Source: Stappia sp.
GTDB taxonomy: Bacteria > Pseudomonadota > Alphaproteobacteria > Rhizobiales > Stappiaceae
Direction: 5' to 3'
DNA length: 64,000 bases
NCBI RefSeq assembly: GCF_040110915.1
Contig: NZ_CP157793.1
Span: 942,939 to 1,006,938 of the forward strand
Shown here: one piece after another, positions 18,824 to 28,188 of the stretch
Numbering within the stretch: the first letter of the stretch is position 1
Layout: every line of letters starts with the position of its first letter
The notes under the pieces: generated by a model
The model's input: the letters and a program-made list of their open reading frames with translations, nothing else
Told to the model about the DNA's origin: nothing
Database searches by the model: none
Made by a program: the position numbers and the translations under genes

Positions 18824-19092
18824 CCGCTGCCGAGCGTCAGCAAATCCAAATACGCGATGATTCGCGCTCCGGGCACCGGCTCCCGGTGGGTATATGTATT
18901 TCTGGGTGGTTTTATTGAAGATGCTGTAGTAAATTAAGAAAACACGTTGATTGTATCGCATAAAAGATCAATGAGAAATTGTAATTCTATCTGCTTAAAC
19001 GATTTTTTACATTCCAATCATACGAATGACATAACCGGACAAGCCGGTTTTTGCGGCGTCGTGTTGTGTGCTTCCAGAGTGGGATAGGTGCG
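18824..19092. other. AT-rich gene-free segment between the IS fossil and the chemoreceptor
   Basis: Bases about 18890-19035 are strikingly A+T-rich against a window that is otherwise about two thirds G+C. There is no reading frame of note. It probably contains the promoter of the chemoreceptor gene, though no single -35/-10 pair stands out. It may also be the foreign flank brought in with the insertion element. Confidence 0.5.
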
Positions 19093-20652
19093 ATGAAAAC
19101 TGGGTTCATGGACCAGGTTTTAGGTGGTCGTTCGGGTGCGGACGCGGGGGTTGAGGAACTCTGGAACCTGCTCAGCCGACACAGTGGTGTCGGTCTGTGG
19201 GATGCGCATCTGGTCGACGGCGACCCGATGCATCGTCAAAGCCGGTGGAGCTGGTCGCATGAATTTCGCCGTCTCTGCGGGTTTGATCCGGAGGACACGG
19301 CCGGGTTCCCGGATGTGGTCGGATCCTGGGCAGACCGCTTGCATCCCGAGGATGTCGAGCCGACGTTCGATGCTTTTGGCGCCTGCCTTGCCGACCGCTC
19401 CGGCAAGACCGGGTATGATGTCTTGTATCGGCTCAGGCTCAAGAGCGGCGAGTACCGCTGGTTCCGGGCGATCGGAGGTGTCAAGCGCAACCGGGATGGT
19501 ATCGCCGAACGCGCCTGTGGCGCGCTCATCGACGTTCACGAACAGACGTCGTCGGCGGAACGATCCAACCTTCTCGACCGGTATGCGGGCGTTGGGCTTT
19601 GGGATGCGATCATCGTCGATGGTGACGCGGTGGGCCCCCGGAGCCGGTGGAGCTGGTCGCCGGAATTCAGGCGTCTTTGCGGTTTCGATCCCGACGACAC
19701 GATCGGCTTCCCGGATGTGGTCGGATCCTGGGCAGACCGCCTGCATCCCGAGGATGCCGGCCCGACCTTCGATGCGTTCAACGCCTGCATGTCGGACCGA
19801 TCCGGCCGCACCGGCTATGACGTCACCTATCGGCTCAAGCTGAAATCCGGTGAATACCGCTGGTTCCGCGCCGTCGGGGGGGTGTCCCGGGATTCGTCGG
19901 GTGTGCCGTTGCGCGCTTGCGGGTCGCTGATCGACATCCACGTCATGAAGGAGGCGGAGCTCGAGGCTGGCCGTAAGCTGCAGCTTCAGGACAGGATGTC
20001 CGAACTGACCGAAGGTCTCAGCAGGGACATGGAAAGTGCGATCGGCAGAACCGCGGATGACGTTCAGGGCATCGCCAGTGCCACGGAAGAGCTTTCCTAC
20101 TCGATCGGCGAGATTAACCGGCAGGTGGGCTTGTCGGCCGATGCCGCGTCCAAGGCGTCGGAACATGCGGATGTCACGGCAAACAAGGTCGATGCGCTGG
20201 TCTCGGATATCAGCGGCATTGTGGACGTACTCAAGCTCATCGACGGCATAGCCGCGCAGACCAATCTGCTGGCGCTGAACGCCACCATCGAGGCGGCCCG
20301 GGCCGGCGAAGCCGGCAAGGGGTTCGCGGTCGTGGCGAATGAGGTCAAGCAGCTTGCGAGCCAGTCGAGCAACGCGACCAAGGAAATCGCGCAGCAGATC
20401 GACAATGTGCAAGCCCAGGCGCGCAGTGCCGTGGAGGCGATCCAGAGCATCACTTCCGTGACGACGAGTGCGCAGAACATTGCGGCCGAGATCACTCAAT
20501 CCGTGTCACAGCAGGACAGTGCCACGCGGGATATCGCGCAGAGCATCAAGACCCTGTCGGAGCAGACCGCGCAGATCAAGGGCACGATCAGTCACACGAC
20601 CGGTGAGATTCAGAAGAGCCTGGAAAGCCTCGCCAGGGCAGGCGCGGCCTGA
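19093..20652 (+). CDS. Soluble methyl-accepting chemotaxis protein with two tandem PAS domains
   Basis: The 519-residue protein has no membrane segment and no HAMP domain. Two near-copy PAS domains (about residues 28-160 and 162-297) each contain GLWDA, [16 protein letters not shown] and the [12 protein letters not shown] strand. A linker helix leads to the methyl-accepting signalling domain (about 315-519). Its hairpin tip ([20 protein letters not shown] and on) is the conserved CheA/CheW contact. It should relay an intracellular cue, perhaps redox or a bound cofactor, to the chemotaxis kinase. The ATG at 19093 has a GGGATAGG ribosome-binding site. It is monocistronic, with AT-rich sequence before it and a terminator after it. 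Confidence 0.9.
   Translation: MKTGFMDQVLGGRSGADAGVEELWNLLSRHSGVGLWDAHLVDGDPMHRQSRWSWSHEFRRLCGFDPEDTAGFPDVVGSWADRLHPEDVEPTFDAFGACLADRSGKTGYDVLYRLRLKSGEYRWFRAIGGVKRNRDGIAERACGALIDVHEQTSSAERSNLLDRYAGVGLWDAIIVDGDAVGPRSRWSWSPEFRRLCGFDPDDTIGFPDVVGSWADRLHPEDAGPTFDAFNACMSDRSGRTGYDVTYRLKLKSGEYRWFRAVGGVSRDSSGVPLRACGSLIDIHVMKEAELEAGRKLQLQDRMSELTEGLSRDMESAIGRTADDVQGIASATEELSYSIGEINRQVGLSADAASKASEHADVTANKVDALVSDISGIVDVLKLIDGIAAQTNLLALNATIEAARAGEAGKGFAVVANEVKQLASQSSNATKEIAQQIDNVQAQARSAVEAIQSITSVTTSAQNIAAEITQSVSQQDSATRDIAQSIKTLSEQTAQIKGTISHTTGEIQKSLESLARAGAA
19180..19983 (+). repeat. Two-unit intragenic repeat of 402 bp encoding the tandem PAS domains
   Basis: Corresponding landmarks are spaced exactly 402 bases (134 codons) apart. 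GCCGGTGGAGCTGGTCGC occurs at 19241 and 19643, and a long identical stretch beginning TTCCCGGATGTGGTCGGATC occurs at about 19306 and 19708. DNA identity is high enough to suggest a recent in-frame duplication or ongoing homogenisation. Confidence 0.85.
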
Positions 20653-20680
20653 GGGCGTTGACATCTCCTGTCTCGAAAGC

Positions 20681-20710
20681 AAACGGGCGGCTCTTGGCCG
20701 CCCGTTTCCG
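20681..20710 (+). terminator. Terminator after the chemoreceptor gene
   Basis: A perfect 11-bp stem (AAACGGGCGGC with GCCGCCCGTTT, loop TCTTG) lies 28 bases after the stop codon. The T tract is short (GTTTCCGTTT), but the symmetrical A/T flanks would let it work in both directions. Confidence 0.75.
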
Positions 20711-20922
20711 TTTGCATGAGTATTGGGCATCTGCGAGCGGACACTGCCGAACCCGCTTTGCGGGACGCCGTTTTGCCTTTGGCCGGTAAGAAGACTACCG
20801 TCTGCCCACCGCCAGCTGCATCGGGATCAGAGTGTTGACTGACCATGGCGTATCGGGTCAGGGCATGGCGTGAGCGAACCCGTGATGCCAATTGAAAGGA
20901 ATGTCCGGTGAAACGGGACTGA

Positions 20923-21054
20923 TTGTATTTGATCATCATTGTCCTCGCCGTTGCGGCGGCGTTCTCGGTTGCAAGGTCTATCAGCACCGGCAACAGACCT
21001 CCGGCATCATTCATCCAGGTCGGCGACGAGGGCATTTCCGTCGAGACGCAGTAG
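20923..21054 (+). CDS. Possible small membrane protein in an otherwise gene-free gap
   Basis: Between the chemoreceptor terminator and the sugar-isomerase gene (20711-21206) only one frame looks protein-like. It is a 43-residue frame starting at TTG, with a hydrophobic segment (LIIIVLAVAAAFSVA) followed by a polar tail (DEGISVETQ). There is an AGGA about 25 bases upstream but no well-placed ribosome-binding site. It could equally be chance or the relic of a larger gene. The remainder of the gap shows nothing I can name. Confidence 0.2.
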   Translation: MYLIIIVLAVAAAFSVARSISTGNRPPASFIQVGDEGISVETQ

Positions 21055-21206
21055 GGGGCGACGGCGCTGCCTGGGGACCGCCGTGTCCGATTCCTGTTTT
21101 CCGGCGCCGGACATCCGCCTGTCACGTCAAGCTGGCGAAAAGGAAGGGTGACGGCGACACGACGCTTGCCAACTTCCGAGCGCAGAAATTCGAGGTTTGA
21201 AACAGA

Positions 21207-22040
21207 ATGACGACGACGCCCGACGCTACGCTGCCGGTCCTCGGGGCCGCACTCACGCTCGACCACCTGCCGGACCTGCTCGACTGGGTGATGGAACATC
21301 ACCGGGATCTCGAGTTGCAGGATTTCATCGGCGCCGAGGCGCTGACCGGCGACTGGCGATCCGTGGTGGCGCGCTACCGCGATCTGCTGGACGGACACGA
21401 AGGGCGGATCGGCATCCACGGACCCTTCTGGAACCTGCCGATCGCGGCGAGCGATCCGGCGATCCGCAAGGTCGTTCAGGATCGGATGCTGCAGGCGCTG
21501 GAGGTCTGCGCCGAACTCGGCGCGACGCATATGGTGCTGCACAGCCCGTTCACCACCTGGGACTATGCGAATGCGCCGTATTTCGTCGGCAGCCGCGAGT
21601 GGATCGTGGGCTCGACGCGGGACACGCTCGCCCCCGTCGTCGCGCGGGCCGAGGAAATCGGCTGCACGCTGGTGATCGAAAACGTCGAGGACAAGGAACC
21701 GGGCGACCGCATCGCGCTGGCCGACGCCTTCGGCAGCGATCACGTGGCGGTGTCGCTCGACACCGGCCATGCGCACTACGCCCATGTCGCGACCGGCGGA
21801 CGCCCGGTCGACTACCATGTGCGCGCGGCCGGCAAGCGGCTCGCCCATGTGCATCTGCAGGATGCGGACGGCTATGCCGACCGGCACTGGGCGCCGGGCG
21901 ACGGCACGGTTCTGTGGAAGCCGCTTTTCGCCGCGCTTGCCGAGCATTGCGAACGCCCGCGCCTGATCCTTGAACTCTTCGACAAGGGTCAGATCCGGCG
22001 CGGCGCCAGATACCTCTCCGACCACGGCCTCGCGATCTGA
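21207..22040 (+). CDS. Sugar phosphate isomerase/epimerase family (xylose isomerase-like TIM barrel) protein
   Basis: The 277-residue protein has the AP-endonuclease-2/xylose-isomerase-like barrel pattern: IGIHGPFW, THMVLHSPF, TLVIENVED (metal Glu), VSLDTGHAHY (metal Asp and His) and AHVHLQDADG, ending in LILELFD (metal Glu). These divalent-metal enzymes isomerise or epimerise sugars, inositols or related polyols. It is convergent with the anthraniloyl-CoA monooxygenase gene, 46 bases away, and has no sugar genes around it. The fold is confident; the reaction is not. Confidence 0.8.
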   Translation: MTTTPDATLPVLGAALTLDHLPDLLDWVMEHHRDLELQDFIGAEALTGDWRSVVARYRDLLDGHEGRIGIHGPFWNLPIAASDPAIRKVVQDRMLQALEVCAELGATHMVLHSPFTTWDYANAPYFVGSREWIVGSTRDTLAPVVARAEEIGCTLVIENVEDKEPGDRIALADAFGSDHVAVSLDTGHAHYAHVATGGRPVDYHVRAAGKRLAHVHLQDADGYADRHWAPGDGTVLWKPLFAALAEHCERPRLILELFDKGQIRRGARYLSDHGLAI

Positions 22041-22086
22041 TCCGAGGGGGCGACCGGCGCGGAGATGTCCGCGCCGGCGGCCGGTC

Positions 22087-24426
22087 CTATTCGGCCGCTT
22101 CCCTGAAGGCCGGGTTGTGCGTCTTCGGCTTGGCCTTGAGCTTCAGGTCCTTCAGCTCCTCGCGCGCCCGCTCCGCGTTGCGCAGCAACTGGACCTTGCC
22201 CGGCTGATACTGCTTCGGCGCGAAGACGTCGCCCACGCCATAGTCGCCGGCCGCGCGCAAGGTGAAGGCCGGATCGGCGAGATGCGGGCGCCCGAGCGCG
22301 ATCAGGTCGGCGCGCCCCGCCGCCAGGATCGTATTGGCCTGATCGGCCGAGGTGATCGCCCCGACCGCCATGGTGGCAAGCCCGCCCTCGTTGCGGATCT
22401 GGTCGGCAAACGGCGTCTGGAACATGCGGCCGTAGACCGGGCTCGATTCCGGGCTCGTCTGTCCCGTCGACACGTCGATCAGGTCGGCGCCAGCCTCGGC
22501 GAAGGCGCGCGCGATCACCACCGTGTCGTCGCCGGTGATGCCGCCCTCGATCCAGTCGGTCGCCGACAGGCGCACCGACATCGGCTTGTCCGCCGGCCAC
22601 ACCTCCCGCATCGCCTCGAACACCTCCAGCGGGAAGCGCAGCCGGTTCTCGATCGAGCCGCCATAGGCATCGTCGCGCCGGTTGGTGACCGGCGACAGGA
22701 AACTCGCCAGCAGATAGCCGTGGGCACAATGCAGTTCGATCATGTCGAAGCCGCAGCGGATGGCCCGTTTGACGCTTGCCACGAAGTCGGCCTTCACCGC
22801 GTCCATGTCGGCGCGGTCCATTTCCTTCGGCACCTGGCTTTCGGGGTAGTAGGGGAGCGGCGAGGCGGCCAGGATCGGCCAGGCCTCGTCGGCGGGCAGC
22901 GGCCGGTCCATGCCCTCCCACATCAGCTTCGAGGCGCCCTTGCGCCCGGCGTGGCCGAGCTGCAGGCAGATCTTCGCGGCCGACTGGCCGTGCACGAAGT
23001 CGACGATGCGGCTCCAGGCGGCTTCCTGATCGTCGTCCCAAAGCCCGGTGCAGCCGGGCGTGATCCGCGCGGTCGGCGACACGCAGGTCATTTCGGTGAA
23101 GACGAGACCCGCCCCGCCCATGGCGCGCGATCCGTAGTGCACCAGATGGAAATCCTGCGGCACGCCGTCGACGGCGGAATACATGCACATGGGCGAGACG
23201 ACGAAGCGGTTGTCGAGCCGCATCTCGCGCAGCTTGAAGGGCTGGAAGGCCGGCACGGTTGGCGTCTCCACATCGACGTCGAGGCCGGAGGCGCGCACCT
23301 TTTCGGCGAAGGCGCGGGTGGCCTTGGCGACGAAATCCGGCGCGCGCAGCTCCAGATTGTCATAGGTGATCGCCTTGGAGCGGGTCATCACCCCGAAGGC
23401 GAAGGTCACCGGGTCCATGTGCCAGTAGCGCTTCACGTGCTCGAACCAGACGAGCGAGACATCCGCCGCGTGCTGGGTCTTTTCCACTTCCTCGCGCCGG
23501 GTGTCCTCGAAGTCGGCGAGGGCGCCCGCCACGTCTTGCGTGCGCCGGAAGCTCTCGTAGAGCGCGATGGCATCTTCCATCGCGAGCTTGGTGCCCGAGC
23601 CGATGGAGAAATGCGCGGTCGACTTGGCGTCGCCCAGCAGCACCACGTTGTCCATGGTGGTGCGCGCGTTGCGGATCATCGGGAAGTTCCGCCACATGGA
23701 GCGGTTGATCAGCAGCTTGTGGCCGTCGAGTTCCTCGGCGAAGACCTGTTCCAGGAAATCCGCCGATTCCTGCTCGCTCATGTCCGCCAGTCCGGCCTTG
23801 TCGAAGGTCTCCGGATCGGTCTCCAGCACCCAGGTCGAAAGCCCCGGCTCGTACTGATAGGTATGGGCGATGAAGATGCCGTGCTCGGTTTCCTTGAAGT
23901 AGAAGGTGAAGGCATCGAGCGGCTTGGTGGAGCCCATCCAGGTGAACTTGTTGGGCCTCAGATCGACGCTCGGCTGGAAGTGATCGCGATGGGCCTCGCG
24001 CACGGCGGAATTGATGCCGTCGGCGGCGACGATGAGGTCGGCGTCGGGGAACTGCTCGATGCCGGCGATCTCCGCCTGGAAATTCATCTCGATGCCGAGA
24101 TCGCGGGCGCGATCCTGCAGCAGGAGGAGCAGGGTGCGTCGGGAGCAGCCGCAAAAGCCGTTGCCGCCGATGCGAAACACCTCGTCCTTGTAGTGGATCG
24201 CGATGTCGTCCCAATAGGCGAAATTCTCGGTGATCGCGCGATAGCTCTCCGGATCGTACTTCTCGAAGGTCTCCAGCGTCTGGTCGGAGAAGACGACGCC
24301 GAAGCCGAAGGTGTCGTCCGGTCGGTTGCGTTCGTGCACGGTGATGCGCGCATCGGGCTGCGCCTTCTTCATCAGGATGGCGAAATACAGGCCCGCCGGG
24401 CCGCCGCCGATAACCTCGATACGCAT
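22087..24426 (-). CDS. 2-Aminobenzoyl-CoA monooxygenase/reductase (also annotated as bifunctional salicylyl-CoA 5-hydroxylase/oxidoreductase)
   Basis: The 779-residue protein is a two-domain flavoenzyme fusion. The N-terminal part (about 1-380) is an FAD monooxygenase starting [18 protein letters not shown], with the second FAD motif [20 protein letters not shown]. The C-terminal part (about 395-770) is an Old Yellow Enzyme-like FMN reductase, with HAGRKG and ELHCAHGYL. This arrangement is that of 2-aminobenzoyl-CoA monooxygenase/reductase known from Azoarcus evansii, which hydroxylates and then reduces the ring of anthraniloyl-CoA without a dioxygenase. A salicylyl-CoA substrate is the main alternative. 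It is transcribed divergently from the beta-oxidation and ligase genes across a shared operator. Confidence 0.87.
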   Translation of the reverse strand: MRIEVIGGGPAGLYFAILMKKAQPDARITVHERNRPDDTFGFGVVFSDQTLETFEKYDPESYRAITENFAYWDDIAIHYKDEVFRIGGNGFCGCSRRTLLLLLQDRARDLGIEMNFQAEIAGIEQFPDADLIVAADGINSAVREAHRDHFQPSVDLRPNKFTWMGSTKPLDAFTFYFKETEHGIFIAHTYQYEPGLSTWVLETDPETFDKAGLADMSEQESADFLEQVFAEELDGHKLLINRSMWRNFPMIRNARTTMDNVVLLGDAKSTAHFSIGSGTKLAMEDAIALYESFRRTQDVAGALADFEDTRREEVEKTQHAADVSLVWFEHVKRYWHMDPVTFAFGVMTRSKAITYDNLELRAPDFVAKATRAFAEKVRASGLDVDVETPTVPAFQPFKLREMRLDNRFVVSPMCMYSAVDGVPQDFHLVHYGSRAMGGAGLVFTEMTCVSPTARITPGCTGLWDDDQEAAWSRIVDFVHGQSAAKICLQLGHAGRKGASKLMWEGMDRPLPADEAWPILAASPLPYYPESQVPKEMDRADMDAVKADFVASVKRAIRCGFDMIELHCAHGYLLASFLSPVTNRRDDAYGGSIENRLRFPLEVFEAMREVWPADKPMSVRLSATDWIEGGITGDDTVVIARAFAEAGADLIDVSTGQTSPESSPVYGRMFQTPFADQIRNEGGLATMAVGAITSADQANTILAAGRADLIALGRPHLADPAFTLRAAGDYGVGDVFAPKQYQPGKVQLLRNAERAREELKDLKLKAKPKTHNPAFREAAE

Positions 24427-24583
24427 GACCTGATCCTTCCCTCGTTCGCGCCCCGGCCTTGCCGCCGGTTCGGCGCCCTCGTCCCTCGTGACGATGGTCC
24501 CGCGTGACGGTGATCCTCGTGCCGGTCGGTCTCGGGATGATGACCCTGCCGGCGATGATCGCGTCGACGCTTGCGTCCGTCGT

Positions 24584-24611
24584 GGAGATATTTTAAGCTT
24601 AAAATAATTCG
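24584..24611. promoter_or_regulatory. Palindromic operator of the anthraniloyl-CoA cluster, second copy of the 5348 element
   Basis: GGAGATATTTTA, spacer AGCT, TAAAATAATTCG: 23 of 28 positions equal the site at 5348-5375, and the core forms a continuous palindrome around AAGCTT. It lies 158 bases before the monooxygenase start (minus strand) and 86 bases before the dehydrogenase start (plus strand). A TTGCGT at 24571-24576 with TAAGCT at 24594-24599 (17-base spacing) is a possible plus-strand promoter, and the operator would cover its -10. The MarR protein at 25472 is the likely ligand-responsive repressor. Confidence 0.7.
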
Positions 24612-24696
24612 ACGCGCAATGCCGATCTCCCGTCGAGGACGCTCAAGGGGTAAATTGTCCGGCGAGCCATGACCGACAGGGACAGGGGGTGAGACG

Positions 24697-25467
24697 ATGG
24701 CACAGGGTCCGTTCCACGGGCGGCATGCACTGGTAACCGGGGGCACGCGCGGCATCGGCGTGGCCATCGCCCGGCGGCTCGTCGCGGAAGGGGCGAGCGT
24801 GACCATCCTCGGGCGCAATGCGGTGCGGGCGGAGACGACGGCGAAGGAGATCGGCGCGGCCGGTTTCGCCGCCGCCGACGTCACCGACCGCGATGGCCTG
24901 ACGGGCGCGATCCGCGCGGCGGAGGAGCGTCTCGGCGGGGTCGAGATCCTCGTCAACAACGCCGGATCGGCGGAGAGTTCCCCCTTTCTCAAGACGCCGC
25001 CCGAGCAGTTCGCACGCATGCTGTCGGTCAATCTCGACAGCGTGGTAACCGCCTGTCACGCCGTTCTGCCGGGCATGATCGCGGCCGGAAGCGGGCGCAT
25101 CGTCAATGTCGCCTCCACCGCCGGGCTCAAGGGCTATCGCTATGTCTCCGCCTATGTCGCCGCCAAACACGCGGTGGTCGGGCTGACCCGGGCGCTGGCG
25201 CTGGAGACGGCGGAAAGCGGGGTGACGGTCAATGCCGTGTGTCCCGGCTTCGCCGACACCGATCTGGTGCGCGAAAGCGTTGCCCGCATCCGGGAAAAGA
25301 CGGGGCGCAGCGACGACGAGATCGTCGCCGACATGGTGCGCGACAACCCGCAAAAGCGGCTGATCGACCCGGACGAGGTGGCCGATTGCGTGGCCTGGCT
25401 GTGCGGCGGGGGCGCGCGGTCGGTCACGGGGCAGTCGCTGGCGGTCGCCGGCGGCGAGGTGATGTGA
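24697..25467 (+). CDS. Short-chain dehydrogenase (3-hydroxyacyl-CoA or ring-alcohol dehydrogenase) of the anthraniloyl-CoA pathway
   Basis: The 256-residue classical SDR has TGGTRGIG at 14-21, NNAG at 87-90, and the catalytic residues S140, Y153 and K157. It resembles 3-hydroxyacyl-CoA and 3-oxoacyl reductases. It is the first gene rightward of the shared operator and lies four bases upstream of the MarR gene, so it is co-regulated with it. In 2-aminobenzoate clusters a dehydrogenase of this kind is proposed to act in the beta-oxidation-like steps after ring reduction. That role is assigned by context. Confidence 0.85.
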   Translation: MAQGPFHGRHALVTGGTRGIGVAIARRLVAEGASVTILGRNAVRAETTAKEIGAAGFAAADVTDRDGLTGAIRAAEERLGGVEILVNNAGSAESSPFLKTPPEQFARMLSVNLDSVVTACHAVLPGMIAAGSGRIVNVASTAGLKGYRYVSAYVAAKHAVVGLTRALALETAESGVTVNAVCPGFADTDLVRESVARIREKTGRSDDEIVADMVRDNPQKRLIDPDEVADCVAWLCGGGARSVTGQSLAVAGGEVM

Positions 25468-25471
25468 GGCG

Positions 25472-26053
25472 ATGATGGACACACGCGATCCCGCCACCGG
25501 CCCCGGTCAGCCCCTGTCCGACACGCTGGACGCCGAAACCCGCATGCAGGCGGGCGGCGATCACCGTCTCGAACTGCGCCTGTGGCTGCGTCTGCTGACC
25601 TGCACCAACCTGATCGAGACCGAGATCCGCACCCATCTGCGCTCGCAGTTCGACGTCACCCTGCCGCGCTTCGATCTGATGGCCCAGCTCGAGAAGACGC
25701 CGGACGGGCTGACGCTCGGCGAATTGTCGCGCCGCATGATGGTGTCGGCCGGCAATGTGACCGGGCTGGTCGAGCGGCTCGTGCAGGACGGGCTGGTGGA
25801 GCGCAGGCCCGTGCCGGGCGACCGCCGCTCCGCGCTGGTCACGCTCACGCCGGAGGGGCGGGAAAGCTTCGAGACCATGGCGCGCGCCCATGGCGACTGG
25901 GTCGCCGACCTGTTCGCCGGGCTCAATGACACGGAAATCGACACGCTGATGGCGCTGCTGGCCAGGACCAAGGCGTCGGCCCGCGCCTCCGCCGACAGGG
26001 AGACGGCGCGCGCGCCCCGCGCGTCCGAGAAAGGGAAGAGACACGATGGCTGA
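25472..26053 (+). CDS. MarR-family transcriptional regulator
   Basis: The 193-residue protein has the MarR winged helix: a dimerising N-terminal helix with [15 protein letters not shown], then the recognition-helix region [24 protein letters not shown], and the wing [14 protein letters not shown]. Such regulators often repress aromatic catabolism and are released by the aromatic acid or its CoA thioester. It sits inside the operon, 4 bases after the SDR and overlapping the crotonase gene by 8 bases, so it probably autoregulates through the operator at 24584. A second ATG at 25475 is equally possible as start. Confidence 0.9.
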   Translation: MMDTRDPATGPGQPLSDTLDAETRMQAGGDHRLELRLWLRLLTCTNLIETEIRTHLRSQFDVTLPRFDLMAQLEKTPDGLTLGELSRRMMVSAGNVTGLVERLVQDGLVERRPVPGDRRSALVTLTPEGRESFETMARAHGDWVADLFAGLNDTEIDTLMALLARTKASARASADRETARAPRASEKGKRHDG

Positions 26054-26909
26054 TGCGTCCATGACGGAGACCGCCGCGCAAGAATCCTACGCGATCACGC
26101 CGCCGGTGCGCGCCTATACGCCGGCGCATTTCAAGCTGGAGGTCGACGGCAAGACCGCGACGATCACGCTCAATCGGCCGGAGCGCAAGAACCCGCTCAC
26201 TTTCCACTCCTACGCCGAATTGCGCGACCTCTTCCGCGCGCTGCAGTTCGACGAGGAGGTCAAGACCATCGTGATCGCGGGGGCGGGCGGCAATTTCTGC
26301 TCCGGCGGCGACGTCTTCGAGATCATCGAGCCGCTTCTGTCGCGCGACATGCCGGGTCTGCTGCAGTTCACCAGGATGACCGGCGAGCTGGTCAAGGCGA
26401 TGCGCGCCTGCCCGCAGCCGATCGTCGCCGCCATCGACGGCGTGTGCGTCGGCGCCGGCGCGATCATCGCCATGGCCTCCGACCTGCGGGTGGGAACGCC
26501 CAAGGCCAAGGTCGCCTTCCTGTTCAACCGTGTGGGGCTCGCCGGCTGCGACATGGGCGCCTGCGCGATCCTGCCGCGCATCATCGGTCATGGCCGCGCG
26601 TCGGAGCTTCTCTACACCGGTCGGGTGATGAGCGGCGAGGAGGCCGAGCGCTGGGGCTTCTTCAACAGGCTGGCCGAGCCCGACACCGTGCACGCTGAAG
26701 CGCGCGCGCTCGCCGACACGCTGTCGGCCGGACCGACCTTCGCCAACGCCATGACCAAGCGGATGATGCACATGGAATGGGACATGTCGATCGACCAGGC
26801 CATCGAGGCCGAGGCGCTCGCCCAGGCGGTGTGCATGAAGACCGAGGATTACCGCCGGGCGTTCGAGGCCTTCGCCGCCAAGCAGACGCCCGTCTTCGAA
26901 GGCAATTGA
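26046..26909 (+). CDS. Enoyl-CoA hydratase/isomerase (crotonase) family protein with one catalytic Glu replaced
   Basis: The 287-residue crotonase has an N-terminal extension of about 25 residues. The oxyanion-hole segments are clear ([10 protein letters not shown] and VCVGAGAI). Of the two glutamates that define water-adding hydratases, the second is kept (E187, in ASELLYTGR), but the first position, usually QPE, reads FNR with Asn161. This pattern fits isomerases or C-C bond hydrolases as well as hydratases. In this cluster it may hydrate the unsaturated thioester or open the ring. It overlaps the MarR gene and precedes the acyl-CoA dehydrogenase by 11 bases. Confidence 0.87.
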   Translation: MADASMTETAAQESYAITPPVRAYTPAHFKLEVDGKTATITLNRPERKNPLTFHSYAELRDLFRALQFDEEVKTIVIAGAGGNFCSGGDVFEIIEPLLSRDMPGLLQFTRMTGELVKAMRACPQPIVAAIDGVCVGAGAIIAMASDLRVGTPKAKVAFLFNRVGLAGCDMGACAILPRIIGHGRASELLYTGRVMSGEEAERWGFFNRLAEPDTVHAEARALADTLSAGPTFANAMTKRMMHMEWDMSIDQAIEAEALAQAVCMKTEDYRRAFEAFAAKQTPVFEGN

Positions 26910-26920
26910 GAGGCCGCGCC

Positions 26921-28120
<1,200 letters not shown>

Positions 28121-28188
28121 CGACACGACACAGAGCACGCTACAGAGCCGGACAACCGGCCGTCTTCCAGCCTCCAGAGGAGAGCCGC

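Noticed and set aside
21970..24507. An 845-codon plus-strand frame opposite the monooxygenase/reductase gene
   Set aside because: Its composition is that of an antisense shadow; the minus-strand frame carries clear FAD and FMN domains.
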